Positions 47,638-57,851 are shown, counted from the first letter of the stretch. The stretch: DNA of 64,000 nucleotides from Psychrobacter fozii (GCF_003217155.1 NZ_QJSU01000002.1:310001-374000), one strand, 5' to 3'. The notes: generated by a model from the letters alone, not told the origin. Translations and numbers: made by a program.

Positions 47638-50400
47638 ATGGTATGGACTCAAACGAAGCGGCATCTGCAAATTAGTAGTGCCCATCCTGATATTGCTACT
47701 AGCCTTATTCAACAAGCTGACCTTATAGAGAGCTTGCTTGGTTTGCCGTTGCCTGATAGCGTGTGGAGTAAGCCCGCGCTGATGCCAACGCCCGATGCTT
47801 ACCCAAGCCCTTATCATCAAGATCAACGAGCGCAATCCTATCAGCAGCGTCAGCTGGCCCTCTATTGCGGCTATCGCATTAGCATTACGCTACTGCATCC
47901 GCAAGCAGGACTGGATACTAAAGACTGGATAGGGCAGAGTTTAGCGATTCACTGGCATACAGGCGACGCGCTACTGCCAAGCCAAATCCGTCACGGCATC
48001 ATCACCGAAGTCGTCGCTTTGGGTAGCAACAGTGGTATGGCCGCCTATCGTATCATCTGCGAACCCGCTTTGAATCAATTACGCCTATCTAGTCATAACC
48101 GCCGTCATCATCATCTCAGTCTAAGTGAGCTGATCACCGATATTCTTAGCCCGTACGATATGAATGTTGAGATTGACGAACGTCTCAGTGATGACAGCGT
48201 CTATCATATTCAGCACAGCGTGCAATATAACCAAACAGATCTCGCTTACTTAACGCAGTATCTCACTCTTTACGGTATCACGGGCTACTATCGTCACGAA
48301 GCGGACAGTCACACGCTGGTGCTACTACCACATGATGGTGAAGTACTGCGTCCTGATGCCAATGACATTCAAAGCATCCTCAGTCAAAATCCAGCCAACC
48401 TCGCTGACAGACAAGACCGCATCACCGCTACTCGTCCGCAAGTTGCCCAACATACTCAGCAGAGCGACCTATATCGTTACGACAACCGCTTAATTGGCAC
48501 GTATACTGGTAATAGCACCAGTGAACAACCTATCGACTCGGACAGTCCCAATGGTCACAGTCGCTTTTTGCACAGTCATAGTCACCTAAATGACGACGGA
48601 CTCAGCAAGCTTGCCACCCGCTACCAGCATCACGCACAGCAGCTTGCCAATCTTGGCAGCCTAACAGGCAACATCCGTCATCTAAATTTGCCAAGCGCTC
48701 ACTATATCGATGGCAACCCTTATTTGACCGATCCACTCAGTCTGGTCTCTATACATCAGCACATTAACAATCATATTCCCGCAGACTGGTTGGGTGCAGT
48801 TGCCTTTGATCCTACTACCTTGCAGCCCAATGCCAATCATGCCAGTCATGACAATGATGACGACAATGACAATAATAACGACAACGTCCATCATATCAAT
48901 GCCTGCTACCTACCGTTTCCACATCATCACCATATTCCCTTTGGTCAGCAACTGAGCGAGCTTGGGCAACCGCATCCGAGTCTCACAGGTCTTATGAGTG
49001 CCAGCATCATAGACACAGACAGCAGTGCCATTACCCATGACCGTAACCACCGTGCCCATATTAGATATCACTGGCAAGGTGAAGACAGTAATGGCAGTGA
49101 TAATAATAGCGACAATAGTCAGGATGATACCCACTGGATACCCATCGCCAGTCATCTCGTCGCCGACCACATGGGGCAGACCCATCCTCTGCGTCATGGA
49201 CAGCATGTACTCATCGACTTCATCGGTGGTGACTTAACCCATCCCATCATCATCGGTAGCACCCATAATGGACAAGGCAATTCTGACGCTCAGCATAATA
49301 GCATCGTCAGTGACTCAGGCAGCCTTGACGCTACCAGTCCAGCTTGGTTCATCAACCAAAGCCATGCTTACCCCATAGACGGCATCAAAACCCAAAGCAT
49401 CGACAGCAGTCGTACAGGCGATGCGACCAAAGACAGTGTTACTAATGGCTACAACCAGCTGATGTTTGACGCTCATCCTGAGAGTCCACAGATCAACGTC
49501 TATAGCAGCAGCTACCAGTCCAGCCTAACCATTGGTCATCTCTACCAACACACTGACCATACCCGTGGTCAAGCACGTGGACAAGGCATCAGTATCGAGA
49601 CCCAAGCCGCTGCCAACATCCAAGGCAGCACCGGTATTCATATCAGTAGTAGCCAGTCAGACCCCTCATCAAACCCTCATATGAGTCATGACAGTCATAG
49701 CAAACTACAAACTGCTGACCAACATCAAATAGCCTATCAAAGCCTAGCAGAAACCCATCAACCTGTCGGTATAGATGGCAGCAGTCAAAGCAGTAGCAAA
49801 GGAGGAGAGCAACAAACCGCATTCGGTCAATTTAGCAAAGATACTAATGACAGTGCACTAGATGATGCAGGACAGTGGCAACAAGCCAATCTGCTGATCG
49901 ACTCTCAGCGCCGTCTCGCCATGCTAAGTGGACAGCATAGCCAACATACCAGCACCCAGAGCACGCACAGCCACGCCACTGAAAGCACCCATCATCATAG
50001 TCAAACGCAAATGAATCAGCTAGTAGCAGGTGATATCCATTACTATTCAAACAAAGCCCAAACCCATACCGCTGCTCATGGCGATGTCACCATACAGGCG
50101 CATCAGAACGAGATGCGACTCGACAGTGAGCAAGTGCTGCGCATCCATAGCCGAGACAGTATGGAGATCATCGCGCCTGATACGCTGACGCTAAAAGCAG
50201 CAGGCAGTGGTATTGAGATATCAGGTGGTAATGTGACGTTTATTACGCCAAGTCAGGTGGGCTATAAGGCAAGTAAGGTGGATCGAGGGAGTGGGGGTGG
50301 TGAGGCTAAAAACCTAATGATGAAGCAGGTGCAGTTTGAAGCTTGTGAGAAACTGTCAGAGCAGGCTGAGGACAATCATGCTGCTAGTACCGATTTATAA
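47638..50400 (+). CDS. vgrG: VgrG/TssI spike protein (vgrG2)
   Basis: 920 residues from the ATG at 47638, which has AAGG 7 bases upstream; the open frame reaches a TTG at 47581. gp27-like front (RHHHLSLSELITDILSPYD, YNQTDLAYLTQYLTLYGI), gp5 OB region (HPLRHGQHVLIDFIGGDLTHP) and a long DUF2345-type beta-helix ending in LTLKAAGSGIEISGGNVTFI. Unusual Asp/Asn/His-rich inserts occur (HASHDNDDDNDNNNDNVHH near 400; GQHSQHTSTQSTHSHATE near 770). No TTR tail; its cargo is the VasX-like protein loaded by the adjacent DUF4123 chaperone. Confidence 0.93.
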   Translation: MVWTQTKRHLQISSAHPDIATSLIQQADLIESLLGLPLPDSVWSKPALMPTPDAYPSPYHQDQRAQSYQQRQLALYCGYRISITLLHPQAGLDTKDWIGQSLAIHWHTGDALLPSQIRHGIITEVVALGSNSGMAAYRIICEPALNQLRLSSHNRRHHHLSLSELITDILSPYDMNVEIDERLSDDSVYHIQHSVQYNQTDLAYLTQYLTLYGITGYYRHEADSHTLVLLPHDGEVLRPDANDIQSILSQNPANLADRQDRITATRPQVAQHTQQSDLYRYDNRLIGTYTGNSTSEQPIDSDSPNGHSRFLHSHSHLNDDGLSKLATRYQHHAQQLANLGSLTGNIRHLNLPSAHYIDGNPYLTDPLSLVSIHQHINNHIPADWLGAVAFDPTTLQPNANHASHDNDDDNDNNNDNVHHINACYLPFPHHHHIPFGQQLSELGQPHPSLTGLMSASIIDTDSSAITHDRNHRAHIRYHWQGEDSNGSDNNSDNSQDDTHWIPIASHLVADHMGQTHPLRHGQHVLIDFIGGDLTHPIIIGSTHNGQGNSDAQHNSIVSDSGSLDATSPAWFINQSHAYPIDGIKTQSIDSSRTGDATKDSVTNGYNQLMFDAHPESPQINVYSSSYQSSLTIGHLYQHTDHTRGQARGQGISIETQAAANIQGSTGIHISSSQSDPSSNPHMSHDSHSKLQTADQHQIAYQSLAETHQPVGIDGSSQSSSKGGEQQTAFGQFSKDTNDSALDDAGQWQQANLLIDSQRRLAMLSGQHSQHTSTQSTHSHATESTHHHSQTQMNQLVAGDIHYYSNKAQTHTAAHGDVTIQAHQNEMRLDSEQVLRIHSRDSMEIIAPDTLTLKAAGSGIEISGGNVTFITPSQVGYKASKVDRGSGGGEAKNLMMKQVQFEACEKLSEQAEDNHAASTDL

Positions 50401-50454
50401 TAAAAATGACTTTTACTCAAATCTCACACACAGATATAAAAGCATGACAGCATA

Positions 50455-51375
50455 ATGACTATCCAACCAGAAAAACCATTGAGCGTAAGCTTACAAACGC
50501 AAACGCTTGACGCCAGGGTGCTTAGTACCTTTGATGTCATGATTATTCATCATAGCCAGACAGAGCTGATCGGCGAGATTAACTCTGCTTTCCCCGACGC
50601 TATATATTCATTACAACAAGAATTGCTTAGCTATCATATGATCGATAGTCCAGTCATGGTCACGCTAAGCTCAGACATCAGTAATATACTAGAGGTGCAT
50701 TTGCAGCAGTGTGAGCTGCTATCTCGTCATCACGGCATACTCTCATTACTGGATTATACCGCCCCTAATATAAGGGCATATAAAACAAGAATTAGTGCAA
50801 AAGAGTATCTACCAGATGATCCTGAATGGCAGCAGCCAATAGTTAATGCAGCTGATGTAGAAGCCTCCAAACCAGATGCTAAGCAAATCGCTCGTTTACT
50901 AGGACTGAACCAAATCATCCAGAAAGGCAGTCAAAAAAAGCATTTTCGCTACTTAGACGCGCAAGTGCTGATTCACCTCTTACCGTTACAACAGCACCAC
51001 TATATCGCCAATCGCTATGGCTATCCCAAGCGGCTCTGGTTGCCATTAGGCAGTGACTGGTACAGTGTAGATAATATCCATCATTATATCGCTGACTCTA
51101 AAAGTTATATTCAACATCAGTTAGGCTACTGTCCAATCACTCAAAACCAGCTAGACAATATCAGTATGCTTAATCGCTTCTTTGCTAAAGAAGTGATTGA
51201 TGGTAACGATTTAATATTAAATCACTATGAGGCACTACTTAGTTGGTTGGACAAAGCAAACACTCAACTAACCGCTGCCACGCATCTGACCAATTCTGTG
51301 GATCGTATGACGATGATGAACAGATGGCTGTATGAGTGCTATGAACAATTTGGTTTAGCAGAAATAGATAATTAA
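50455..51375 (+). CDS. DUF4123 effector chaperone (Tap/TEC type)
   Basis: 306 residues. DUF4123 proteins bind a T6SS effector and load it on VgrG. Here the N-terminal strand region (LDARVLSTFDVMII) and CELLSRHHGIL fit the family, with a longer C-terminal lobe containing HFRYLDAQVLIHLLPLQQHH. It lies between vgrG2 and the VasX-like effector, the usual chaperone position, 54 bp and 18 bp from them. Confidence 0.85.
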   Translation: MTIQPEKPLSVSLQTQTLDARVLSTFDVMIIHHSQTELIGEINSAFPDAIYSLQQELLSYHMIDSPVMVTLSSDISNILEVHLQQCELLSRHHGILSLLDYTAPNIRAYKTRISAKEYLPDDPEWQQPIVNAADVEASKPDAKQIARLLGLNQIIQKGSQKKHFRYLDAQVLIHLLPLQQHHYIANRYGYPKRLWLPLGSDWYSVDNIHHYIADSKSYIQHQLGYCPITQNQLDNISMLNRFFAKEVIDGNDLILNHYEALLSWLDKANTQLTAATHLTNSVDRMTMMNRWLYECYEQFGLAEIDN

Positions 51376-51393
51376 AAGATAAGGAAAAAGGTC

Positions 51394-54024
51394 ATGGCAG
51401 AGAGGTGTGAGCAGTGCTTAACGGAAGGGATTACGATATTTCCTGCGCGCTCGGGGTATATATTTGAACAAACAGCACTTGTACTTGATTCTAAGCTCAA
51501 AGCTAGAGTACTTCGTGAAGGCTATATGTATATTTTAGATGATACAGGTAAATGGTATGGCTATGTTGTTACCGAAGGTCGTTATCTTAAAGGTTTTACA
51601 GTAACTGGTGTATCAGGTCCGCCACCTCTTGTAAAGGAGCCCGACTTACCTTACAAAGACTCAACATGCTTAAAGGGAGGTAACTGCACGGCATTAAATA
51701 GCTTTATCCGCATTCCTAATCCAAATAACGATATTGAAACGTTATGGATAGCTTATAGTCCTGTCAAATGGACAAAAACAGTATTGAATAGGCATAAAAA
51801 TAATACTGATGATGCTAAAACTAATAACATGATCGAAGTACCCGTATCTGCTACTAAATCTAAAAGCACAGCTTCTTTAGGTGTTGAATCACAAGATGCT
51901 GGAAGTTATGATTTATGGAGGTATGACCCTGACGGAGCAGGAGAAAACCCAATCGCTCAGTATTATAGCGCTGAATATTTGATAGAAGTTATTAATCCAT
52001 GGACTAAAGAGCCCTATAGTCCAGATAAAACAAGTGAAGACGAAGCTCTTGGCAAAGCGTTAATCAAGACAGAAGAGGGAGGAAGTCGTGTTTTAATGGT
52101 GCTCTTTAAAGATGTCATAGGAGAGCTGATTGATCTAAATGAAATGATGATCAATATTGAAGATTATCATGATTCAAAACTACTTAAAAGTATGTCTGTT
52201 AATTCTTTTGATACACTGAATCATAAAGCATTTATTGCTAACACTATACTTGATCTAAAAAATCAAATTAAATCAAATGCTCCAGCATATGCTGATAAAC
52301 GGAAGCTAGAATCTCTAAGTAATCCCTATGGATCTAATCACATCTTCTTGACTTCGAAAGAAAATTTGGCAAAAGGTTATTATAAAAATAATTGGGAAGA
52401 GGGCTTTAAGAAGCTCATTAGATATGATGAGATGTCTAGGTGGCTGTCCTCATATAAAGAAAAGCAAGCTACTAGTAATGAAGATAGAGAGAAACAACTA
52501 AAACCTATAATCGAAGCCTATGGCTTAACATGGTATTCAACAACATTACATAATGAAATGACTTATAACTTTGACGATGTTGATATTGATAGTTGTGCCA
52601 GTTATACACTAACCGTACAAGACGGTATTGGCTCAACTAGTAAATACTTAGAAATATCTCAATACTATACTTATCTGCTAAGTTTTCATCCGCTATTAAA
52701 GTCTTATAATTACGTAGGAAGAGCTTGTTGTTTCAATAATAAGGCTATGATTGAGAAATTTGAGTCAGCCACTACTGCTGATGGTATTACTCTTGAGGGC
52801 ATTACTACATTATCATGGTCTGCCGCTGCAAGCGAAATACTATCGAAAATTAGAGAGAAATATCTAGAAAAACTAAAAACACATGGCACTACGATAACCT
52901 TAGAAAAGCTTATTTTTGACCCTTACCTATACGTTCGTAGAGTTGGTACTGAAACAAAAGCAACCAGTACTTTATACCCGCATATTCAGCTTGGGCGAAG
53001 TGATTTATTGATGAGTATATTTACTAAACGACCTTTATCTGTGGTTACTATTGAGGGCAATCTCAGAGAGATTACCAAAGGTGTTTATGGACTACTCAAA
53101 ACAGAGCTAAGCAAAAATGGTGGTCAGCAAACAAGTAACAATAAGTTGAAAGATGCCGCTTCACAATTTATAGCTCAACTAGAAAAAGATGATATCACCG
53201 TAGATAAGAAAATATCTACTAAAGTAAAAGTTTTTGTAGATATAGATGCTTTATCTAGTGCTAACGGTGCTAAGAGTTCAGTGGGTATAGCGAAGTCTAT
53301 AATGACCGATCGTAAATTACAATTTGATGAGTTTAAAATTTTTTACAAAAATCAAGCATCCCAGTCAGGCATTGGTAATTTAGGCGGCGCTTTACAAGTA
53401 TTATGTTGTTTAAGTTTATTTAAGGGCCTTATTGCATCTTCTGATAATGAGGCTAAAGAACCACTATATAAATTTGGTGCAAGTATCGCGATATTGGCAG
53501 GCGGTGTGGTACAACATAGAGCTGACGTTGTTGGTTTAAGAATAGAGCTTTATGAATCGGTATCAACCAATAGTATTCATAGGCAACTGAAGTTGACTAG
53601 AATGGTAGAAGGTTCCGAAATCGCTTACTCAAGTCTAAAGTTTGGTGCTAGGGCATTAAATATTGGTGGGGCAGCCGTCTTTGCTTATTATGATATTAAA
53701 GCTGCTCAAGAAAATACTGAGAATGGCGATATATTGATGGCAGGCTTGTATTACACGTCTGCAATATCAGGTGTTGGTGCGACAGGACTGCTTATGTTTG
53801 CCGCCACTGCATCATGGGTACCAGTAGCGGGATGGGTTGTCTTAGGTATATCTATCGTGGCTGGTTTGGCTATTATGTGGTTCCAAGAAACACCACTGGA
53901 AAAATGGGTCAAGTATGGTATTTGGGGTATGGATTCTAACGGGTGGTCATTAGACTTTGAGCAGGCACAACTGGAAAAAGCTTCTGAAGGCATAGAAATT
54001 GATATTGAGGAAAACCAAAAATGA
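51394..54024 (+). CDS. VasX-like pore-forming T6SS effector
   Basis: 876 residues. The N-terminal 150 residues match the VasX N-terminal/BTH_I2691-type region: CEQCLTEGITIFPARSGYIF, KARVLREGYMYILDDTGKWY and GYVVTEGRYLKGF. The middle is hydrophilic and helical. The C-terminal third carries hydrophobic segments (about 660-690, 695-712, 740-760, 785-835, with ATASWVPVAGWVVLGISIVA), a colicin-like pore module. Ends GWSLDFEQAQLEKASEGIEI. Its stop overlaps the first immunity gene (ATGA), and it follows vgrG2 and its chaperone. Confidence 0.85.
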   Translation: MAERCEQCLTEGITIFPARSGYIFEQTALVLDSKLKARVLREGYMYILDDTGKWYGYVVTEGRYLKGFTVTGVSGPPPLVKEPDLPYKDSTCLKGGNCTALNSFIRIPNPNNDIETLWIAYSPVKWTKTVLNRHKNNTDDAKTNNMIEVPVSATKSKSTASLGVESQDAGSYDLWRYDPDGAGENPIAQYYSAEYLIEVINPWTKEPYSPDKTSEDEALGKALIKTEEGGSRVLMVLFKDVIGELIDLNEMMINIEDYHDSKLLKSMSVNSFDTLNHKAFIANTILDLKNQIKSNAPAYADKRKLESLSNPYGSNHIFLTSKENLAKGYYKNNWEEGFKKLIRYDEMSRWLSSYKEKQATSNEDREKQLKPIIEAYGLTWYSTTLHNEMTYNFDDVDIDSCASYTLTVQDGIGSTSKYLEISQYYTYLLSFHPLLKSYNYVGRACCFNNKAMIEKFESATTADGITLEGITTLSWSAAASEILSKIREKYLEKLKTHGTTITLEKLIFDPYLYVRRVGTETKATSTLYPHIQLGRSDLLMSIFTKRPLSVVTIEGNLREITKGVYGLLKTELSKNGGQQTSNNKLKDAASQFIAQLEKDDITVDKKISTKVKVFVDIDALSSANGAKSSVGIAKSIMTDRKLQFDEFKIFYKNQASQSGIGNLGGALQVLCCLSLFKGLIASSDNEAKEPLYKFGASIAILAGGVVQHRADVVGLRIELYESVSTNSIHRQLKLTRMVEGSEIAYSSLKFGARALNIGGAAVFAYYDIKAAQENTENGDILMAGLYYTSAISGVGATGLLMFAATASWVPVAGWVVLGISIVAGLAIMWFQETPLEKWVKYGIWGMDSNGWSLDFEQAQLEKASEGIEIDIEENQK

Positions 54025-55220
54025 GCGGATATGTTGTAGATATGGAAGGGCGGTTTCGACTGACCAAGAAGCCACCATTTTTGACCCCTGGCTATCAGGC
54101 AGTTGGGCAAAAGCTTGATGATGTGAAAGGCATCCGTAAAAGAGTGCCGCTAGAAAAAGATAAAATCTATGAGGTGCCGTTGCAGCCTCAGCAAACGGTT
54201 GTACAGTTTAATTCAACTTATCTAGAAACCACGGGTCGCAATGAAAGAAGACGTGGTGATGCGGTAGGATGGGGGCTAGCGTTAGGAGCGCTTGCGCTGT
54301 TTATTACTAGTCAATCTAAGTTTTTGTTCGTAAATTTAATCAATGATTTTAATATTTTAATTTTAATTTTAATAATTTACTCTGCTGTCATAATGACAAT
54401 GTTTTACGGTCTATTAGTTAATGTACTCTCAACCGAGTTATTTACCACATGGCATTATCCTATCCGCTTCAATCGTAAAACCCGTAAGGTCTATGTCCGT
54501 CAGTATAACCGTAAAGTAGAGGTGTATAACTGGGACGACTTGTCCTTTTTTATTGCCTATATTAGTGAAGACAGAGACATCAGAGCGGTCACCTTTGATA
54601 AGGATGGCGAAACCGTGACAGGCATGTTTGCGCTTGCTTTTCAAAACAATGTCACAGATCGAAGTTTAATCAGCTATTTTGAGTTTATCCGTCGCTATAT
54701 GGAGGGTGACGATCAGCAACTAAAAGAAGTCAAAGAAGCGATACGTTATATCTATCCCATTCATAAAAAACGTGAAACACCACTCATGTCATTTAAGCGC
54801 TTGATACTCAATGTACTATATTACTCTCACGAAAATATAGAGTATCCTGAACGCACGTTTAGATTTCATCCAGTGACATTGGTTATTCTACCTTTATTAG
54901 TACTACGCTATGTAGGCCGAGTGATTTCTATGCTGACCAGTTACCGTCACCGTTTTAGCTCAGATATTCAGGCGGAATGTCAGATTGATCCCAATGACCC
55001 TTATGATTTAAATAAACACCTACCAGAAGGTAATCTTGAGCAGCGCAATCAACCTATGTGGAAGACGGTGGTTTATAGTGTCGGTATTGCTATTGCAACT
55101 ATTGTCATGATGTTTGTGGGCGCCTTTATAATAGATCTGATGGGCGCGGCGAGACCACATGGTGACTATCCAAGCATGGTCGGCAAACTCTGGTATGTGG
55201 TTAGTTTGGGGTGGCTATAA
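54021..55220 (+). CDS. Immunity-type membrane protein 1 (DUF6708-like)
   Basis: 399 residues. Two hydrophobic segments near 80-145, a soluble domain with LRFNRK-type basic strand (PIRFNRKTRKVYVRQYNRKV), EFIRRYMEG, RYIYPIHKKRETPLMSFKRL, then CQIDPNDPYDLNKHLPEGN and a C-terminal hydrophobic helix before DLMGAARPHGDYPS. The ATG overlaps the effector stop by 4 bp, the classic immunity position. Expected to sit in the inner membrane and block the pore of the VasX-like toxin. Closest paralogue is the third gene of the set. Confidence 0.75.
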   Translation: MSGYVVDMEGRFRLTKKPPFLTPGYQAVGQKLDDVKGIRKRVPLEKDKIYEVPLQPQQTVVQFNSTYLETTGRNERRRGDAVGWGLALGALALFITSQSKFLFVNLINDFNILILILIIYSAVIMTMFYGLLVNVLSTELFTTWHYPIRFNRKTRKVYVRQYNRKVEVYNWDDLSFFIAYISEDRDIRAVTFDKDGETVTGMFALAFQNNVTDRSLISYFEFIRRYMEGDDQQLKEVKEAIRYIYPIHKKRETPLMSFKRLILNVLYYSHENIEYPERTFRFHPVTLVILPLLVLRYVGRVISMLTSYRHRFSSDIQAECQIDPNDPYDLNKHLPEGNLEQRNQPMWKTVVYSVGIAIATIVMMFVGAFIIDLMGAARPHGDYPSMVGKLWYVVSLGWL

Positions 55221-55281
55221 TTCAATCAATGTTTTTTGTTTGACTGCGATCCTGACTCTGAAAAAATGAGTGAGTAAAACG

Positions 55282-56436
55282 ATGATCGACATAATAGGCC
55301 GCGGAAAGAACGGAACCTACGACACCTTAGGTAAAGCCTATAAAGTAGATAACTTACAACATGAGCTGCGCCCATATCAAAAGCTTGATTATCCGCTACG
55401 GCCTCAGCGTACTGTTGTACAGTTTAATAGCACCTATATGGAGCTGGTAGACATGTGGGACTTTATCCGTGGCGAGATTGTTTGGAGTCAATTATTTATT
55501 TTGATAGTTGTATTATTTGGCATCGGTACTTTCTTTTTAATGCTAAGAATGATGTTTATTCAAGATGGTATAAGTCTATACTTTGTTGCATTTATACTTC
55601 TCACTTCAATACTTTTTGCTATTTTCTATGGATTATTAAGACGTCTTAGCAGAGAACTGTTTACCTACACCTATTTTCCCGTTCGTTTTAATCGCAAAGA
55701 GGGCAAGGTCTATGTCATGGGTGCCAATAAAAAAGTAGAAACCTATGACTGGGGTAGTCTAAAGATACAAATGCAGACCGATGCCAATGCACCTTGGGAT
55801 ATTCGCTGCAGCGATGTGGATGACAAGGGTATTATCCAACGCACTTTTAGTCTGCCTTTTCGTTATCTTGATGTAGATGAGGCACTATACGGTCATTTTG
55901 AATTTGTTAATCGCTATATGTCTGCCAAAGATGATAGCGAGCTCGCTGAGGTAGCCAGTAGTATCCGTCATATCTTTCCCGTCCATCAGCGTAAAGAAAC
56001 CTTTAAAGAAAGTGTACAGCGTACTTTATTTGATTATCACTATCGGTTTATGGATATAGAGTATCCAGAGAAGTCCATAAGACTTGATTGGTTATTTGCT
56101 ATAAATATTCCTTTTTGGTTTTTAAAGCTATTGGGACGTCGCTTAGCTGTATTAACTTCTACCACGCCGCATTTTCCTTTTGAGATAGAAGTTCAATGTG
56201 ATGTAGATCCCAACGATAAATTTGACTTAAATAAAAACCCGCCGATACCAGCGCTCATGAAGCCTGCTACCTTATTAGAAAAAGTATTCTATGTCGTGAT
56301 GATGGTAGTTGCAACGCTTGCTTCTTTATCGATACTCGCCATCATTATTGACATCATCGGTGCTGCGCGACCACATGGTGATTACCCCAGCTTCTTTAAA
56401 ATACTGTGGGATTGGCTGTTGTTTCGGTGGATTTAG
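55282..56436 (+). CDS. Immunity-type membrane protein 2 (paralogue)
   Basis: 384 residues from ATG 55282 (MIDIIGRGKNG); an in-frame GTG at 55270 is less likely because the third copy starts the same way, MIDINGR. Same plan as its neighbour: RTVVQFNSTYMELVD, two TM segments, PVRFNRKEGKVYVMGANKKV, HFEFVNRYMSAKDD, HIFPVHQRKETF, CDVDPNDKFDLNKNPP, and a C-terminal TM with IIDIIGAARPHGDYPS. More diverged than copies 1 and 3. Probably an orphan or second-specificity immunity protein. Confidence 0.75.
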   Translation: MIDIIGRGKNGTYDTLGKAYKVDNLQHELRPYQKLDYPLRPQRTVVQFNSTYMELVDMWDFIRGEIVWSQLFILIVVLFGIGTFFLMLRMMFIQDGISLYFVAFILLTSILFAIFYGLLRRLSRELFTYTYFPVRFNRKEGKVYVMGANKKVETYDWGSLKIQMQTDANAPWDIRCSDVDDKGIIQRTFSLPFRYLDVDEALYGHFEFVNRYMSAKDDSELAEVASSIRHIFPVHQRKETFKESVQRTLFDYHYRFMDIEYPEKSIRLDWLFAINIPFWFLKLLGRRLAVLTSTTPHFPFEIEVQCDVDPNDKFDLNKNPPIPALMKPATLLEKVFYVVMMVVATLASLSILAIIIDIIGAARPHGDYPSFFKILWDWLLFRWI

Positions 56437-56502
56437 ATATCTGAAGACATCAGAGCTGTGCGATGGTAGAAACAATGGGGATGTCTATATAGACGAGGAT
56501 CA

Positions 56503-56601
56503 ATGCCTGAAACGTACTCTCAAGCTTGGTCACTTGAGCATACATTAGAGCAATTTGATCGTGCTGTGGTAGGTGATGATATCGATCTACAGGATAGTTA
56601 A
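56503..56601 (+). pseudogene. Relic of a VasX-like effector C-terminus
   Basis: A 32-codon frame from ATG 56503 ends in TAA immediately before the third immunity start. It reads AWSLEHTLEQFDRAVVGDDIDLQDS. The intact effector ends GWSLDFEQAQLEKASEGIEI plus DIEENQK. The shared pattern (WSL, Gln, acidic-basic pair, Ala, Gly, Ile-Asp, acidic end) and the same junction position suggest the 3' tail of a lost effector. Upstream homology fades quickly. Confidence 0.5.
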
Positions 56602-57798
56602 ATGATAGATATTAACGGTAGAAACCCCTTTACCAAACTTAGTTATAAAGAAATCAATCAAAAATTCGGTGGTGATTTTGGTGTGGGTTTAGGCGGACGA
56701 GTTCAAGAAATTAAGGACTTCAAATGGCTAGATAAAGCACACAGTTATGACGTACCATTTTATCCGCAGCGCACCGTCGTACAGTTTAATTCAACTTATA
56801 TGGAGCTAACAGGTCGTCAGGATAGAATACGAGGTGATGTCACGTTTGGCAGTTTATTTTTTTTAGGACTAATATCAGGTGTCATCTATTTAGGTTTTAT
56901 CATACTGTATGACGAGTTCCTAACAGGCTCTTTTTTATTAGGGATATTGGCTAGTGCCATAACGTTAGCCTTTATAGTTGTTTTTATTTATTTACTGGCT
57001 TTACTCTCAACGGAGCTATTCAGCTATACCTATCTTCCCATTCGCTTTAATCGAAAAACACGCAAGGTTTATGTTCGCCAAGCCAATCGCCAAGTACAAG
57101 TTTTTGATTGGGATGACCTAAAATTCTATATGGCCACTACCTACAAAGACGGTGGTGATGTGCGTGGTATTACTTTAGCTGATGATGGCGTCACTATTAC
57201 GGGGATGTTTAGCTTACCGTTTGTTAATAGTTTAGGGGCAGATAGACATGATGAAGGTACATTGCTAGGACATTTCGAGTTTGTTCGTAGATATATGGAA
57301 GACAATGATAAGCAATTTAAAGAAGTTAAAAGCGCTGTTCGCTATGTTCATCCTGTACATGAAAAGAGAGAAACTCCATTAGTGTCTTTGCAAAGAGTTA
57401 AGCTAGGCTATCATGCTAGTCACGTTAATCAAGAGAATCCAAATACATTTAGACTTGTATTAGCAGAATACCTACTAATACCTTTTTCTTGGTTACGTTA
57501 CCTGGGACGTTTATTATCTATCAACACCAGCATCACCCCTAAGTTTAGCCCTGAGATTGAAGCTGAATGTCAGATAGATCCTAACGATCCATATGACTTA
57601 AACAAAAACTTGCCCGAAGGCAATGTTGAAGATGCCAATCAACCCATTTGGAAAAAGCTAGTATTTAGTCTCGCGCTTATTTTATTCGGTATTATTATGT
57701 TGTTCGTTTTTGCATTTTTTATTGACATAATAGGGGCAATTAAGGGGTATGACACAGGGCTGGCATATACGCTACTGTATTGGTTTCATTTAGTGTGA
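56602..57798 (+). CDS. Immunity-type membrane protein 3 (paralogue)
   Basis: 398 residues. RTVVQFNSTYMELTGRQDR, TM pair near 90-145, PIRFNRKTRKVYVRQANRQV, GHFEFVRRYMEDNDKQFKEV, YVHPVHEKRETPLVSLQRV, CQIDPNDPYDLNKNLPEGN and a C-terminal TM with FIDIIGAIKGYD. The end lacks the ARPHGDYPS block of the other two. ATG follows the relic stop directly. Probably immunity to a former or variant effector. Confidence 0.75.
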   Translation: MIDINGRNPFTKLSYKEINQKFGGDFGVGLGGRVQEIKDFKWLDKAHSYDVPFYPQRTVVQFNSTYMELTGRQDRIRGDVTFGSLFFLGLISGVIYLGFIILYDEFLTGSFLLGILASAITLAFIVVFIYLLALLSTELFSYTYLPIRFNRKTRKVYVRQANRQVQVFDWDDLKFYMATTYKDGGDVRGITLADDGVTITGMFSLPFVNSLGADRHDEGTLLGHFEFVRRYMEDNDKQFKEVKSAVRYVHPVHEKRETPLVSLQRVKLGYHASHVNQENPNTFRLVLAEYLLIPFSWLRYLGRLLSINTSITPKFSPEIEAECQIDPNDPYDLNKNLPEGNVEDANQPIWKKLVFSLALILFGIIMLFVFAFFIDIIGAIKGYDTGLAYTLLYWFHLV

Positions 57799-57851
57799 TT
57801 AAATTTTTTACTATGCATGTGACTGCTTAGATAAAAATAAGAAGGCTTTGA

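Noticed and set aside
56309..56548. 79-codon plus-strand frame across the immunity 2 end
   Set aside because: Mostly a shadow of the immunity gene; its tail is out of frame with the effector relic.
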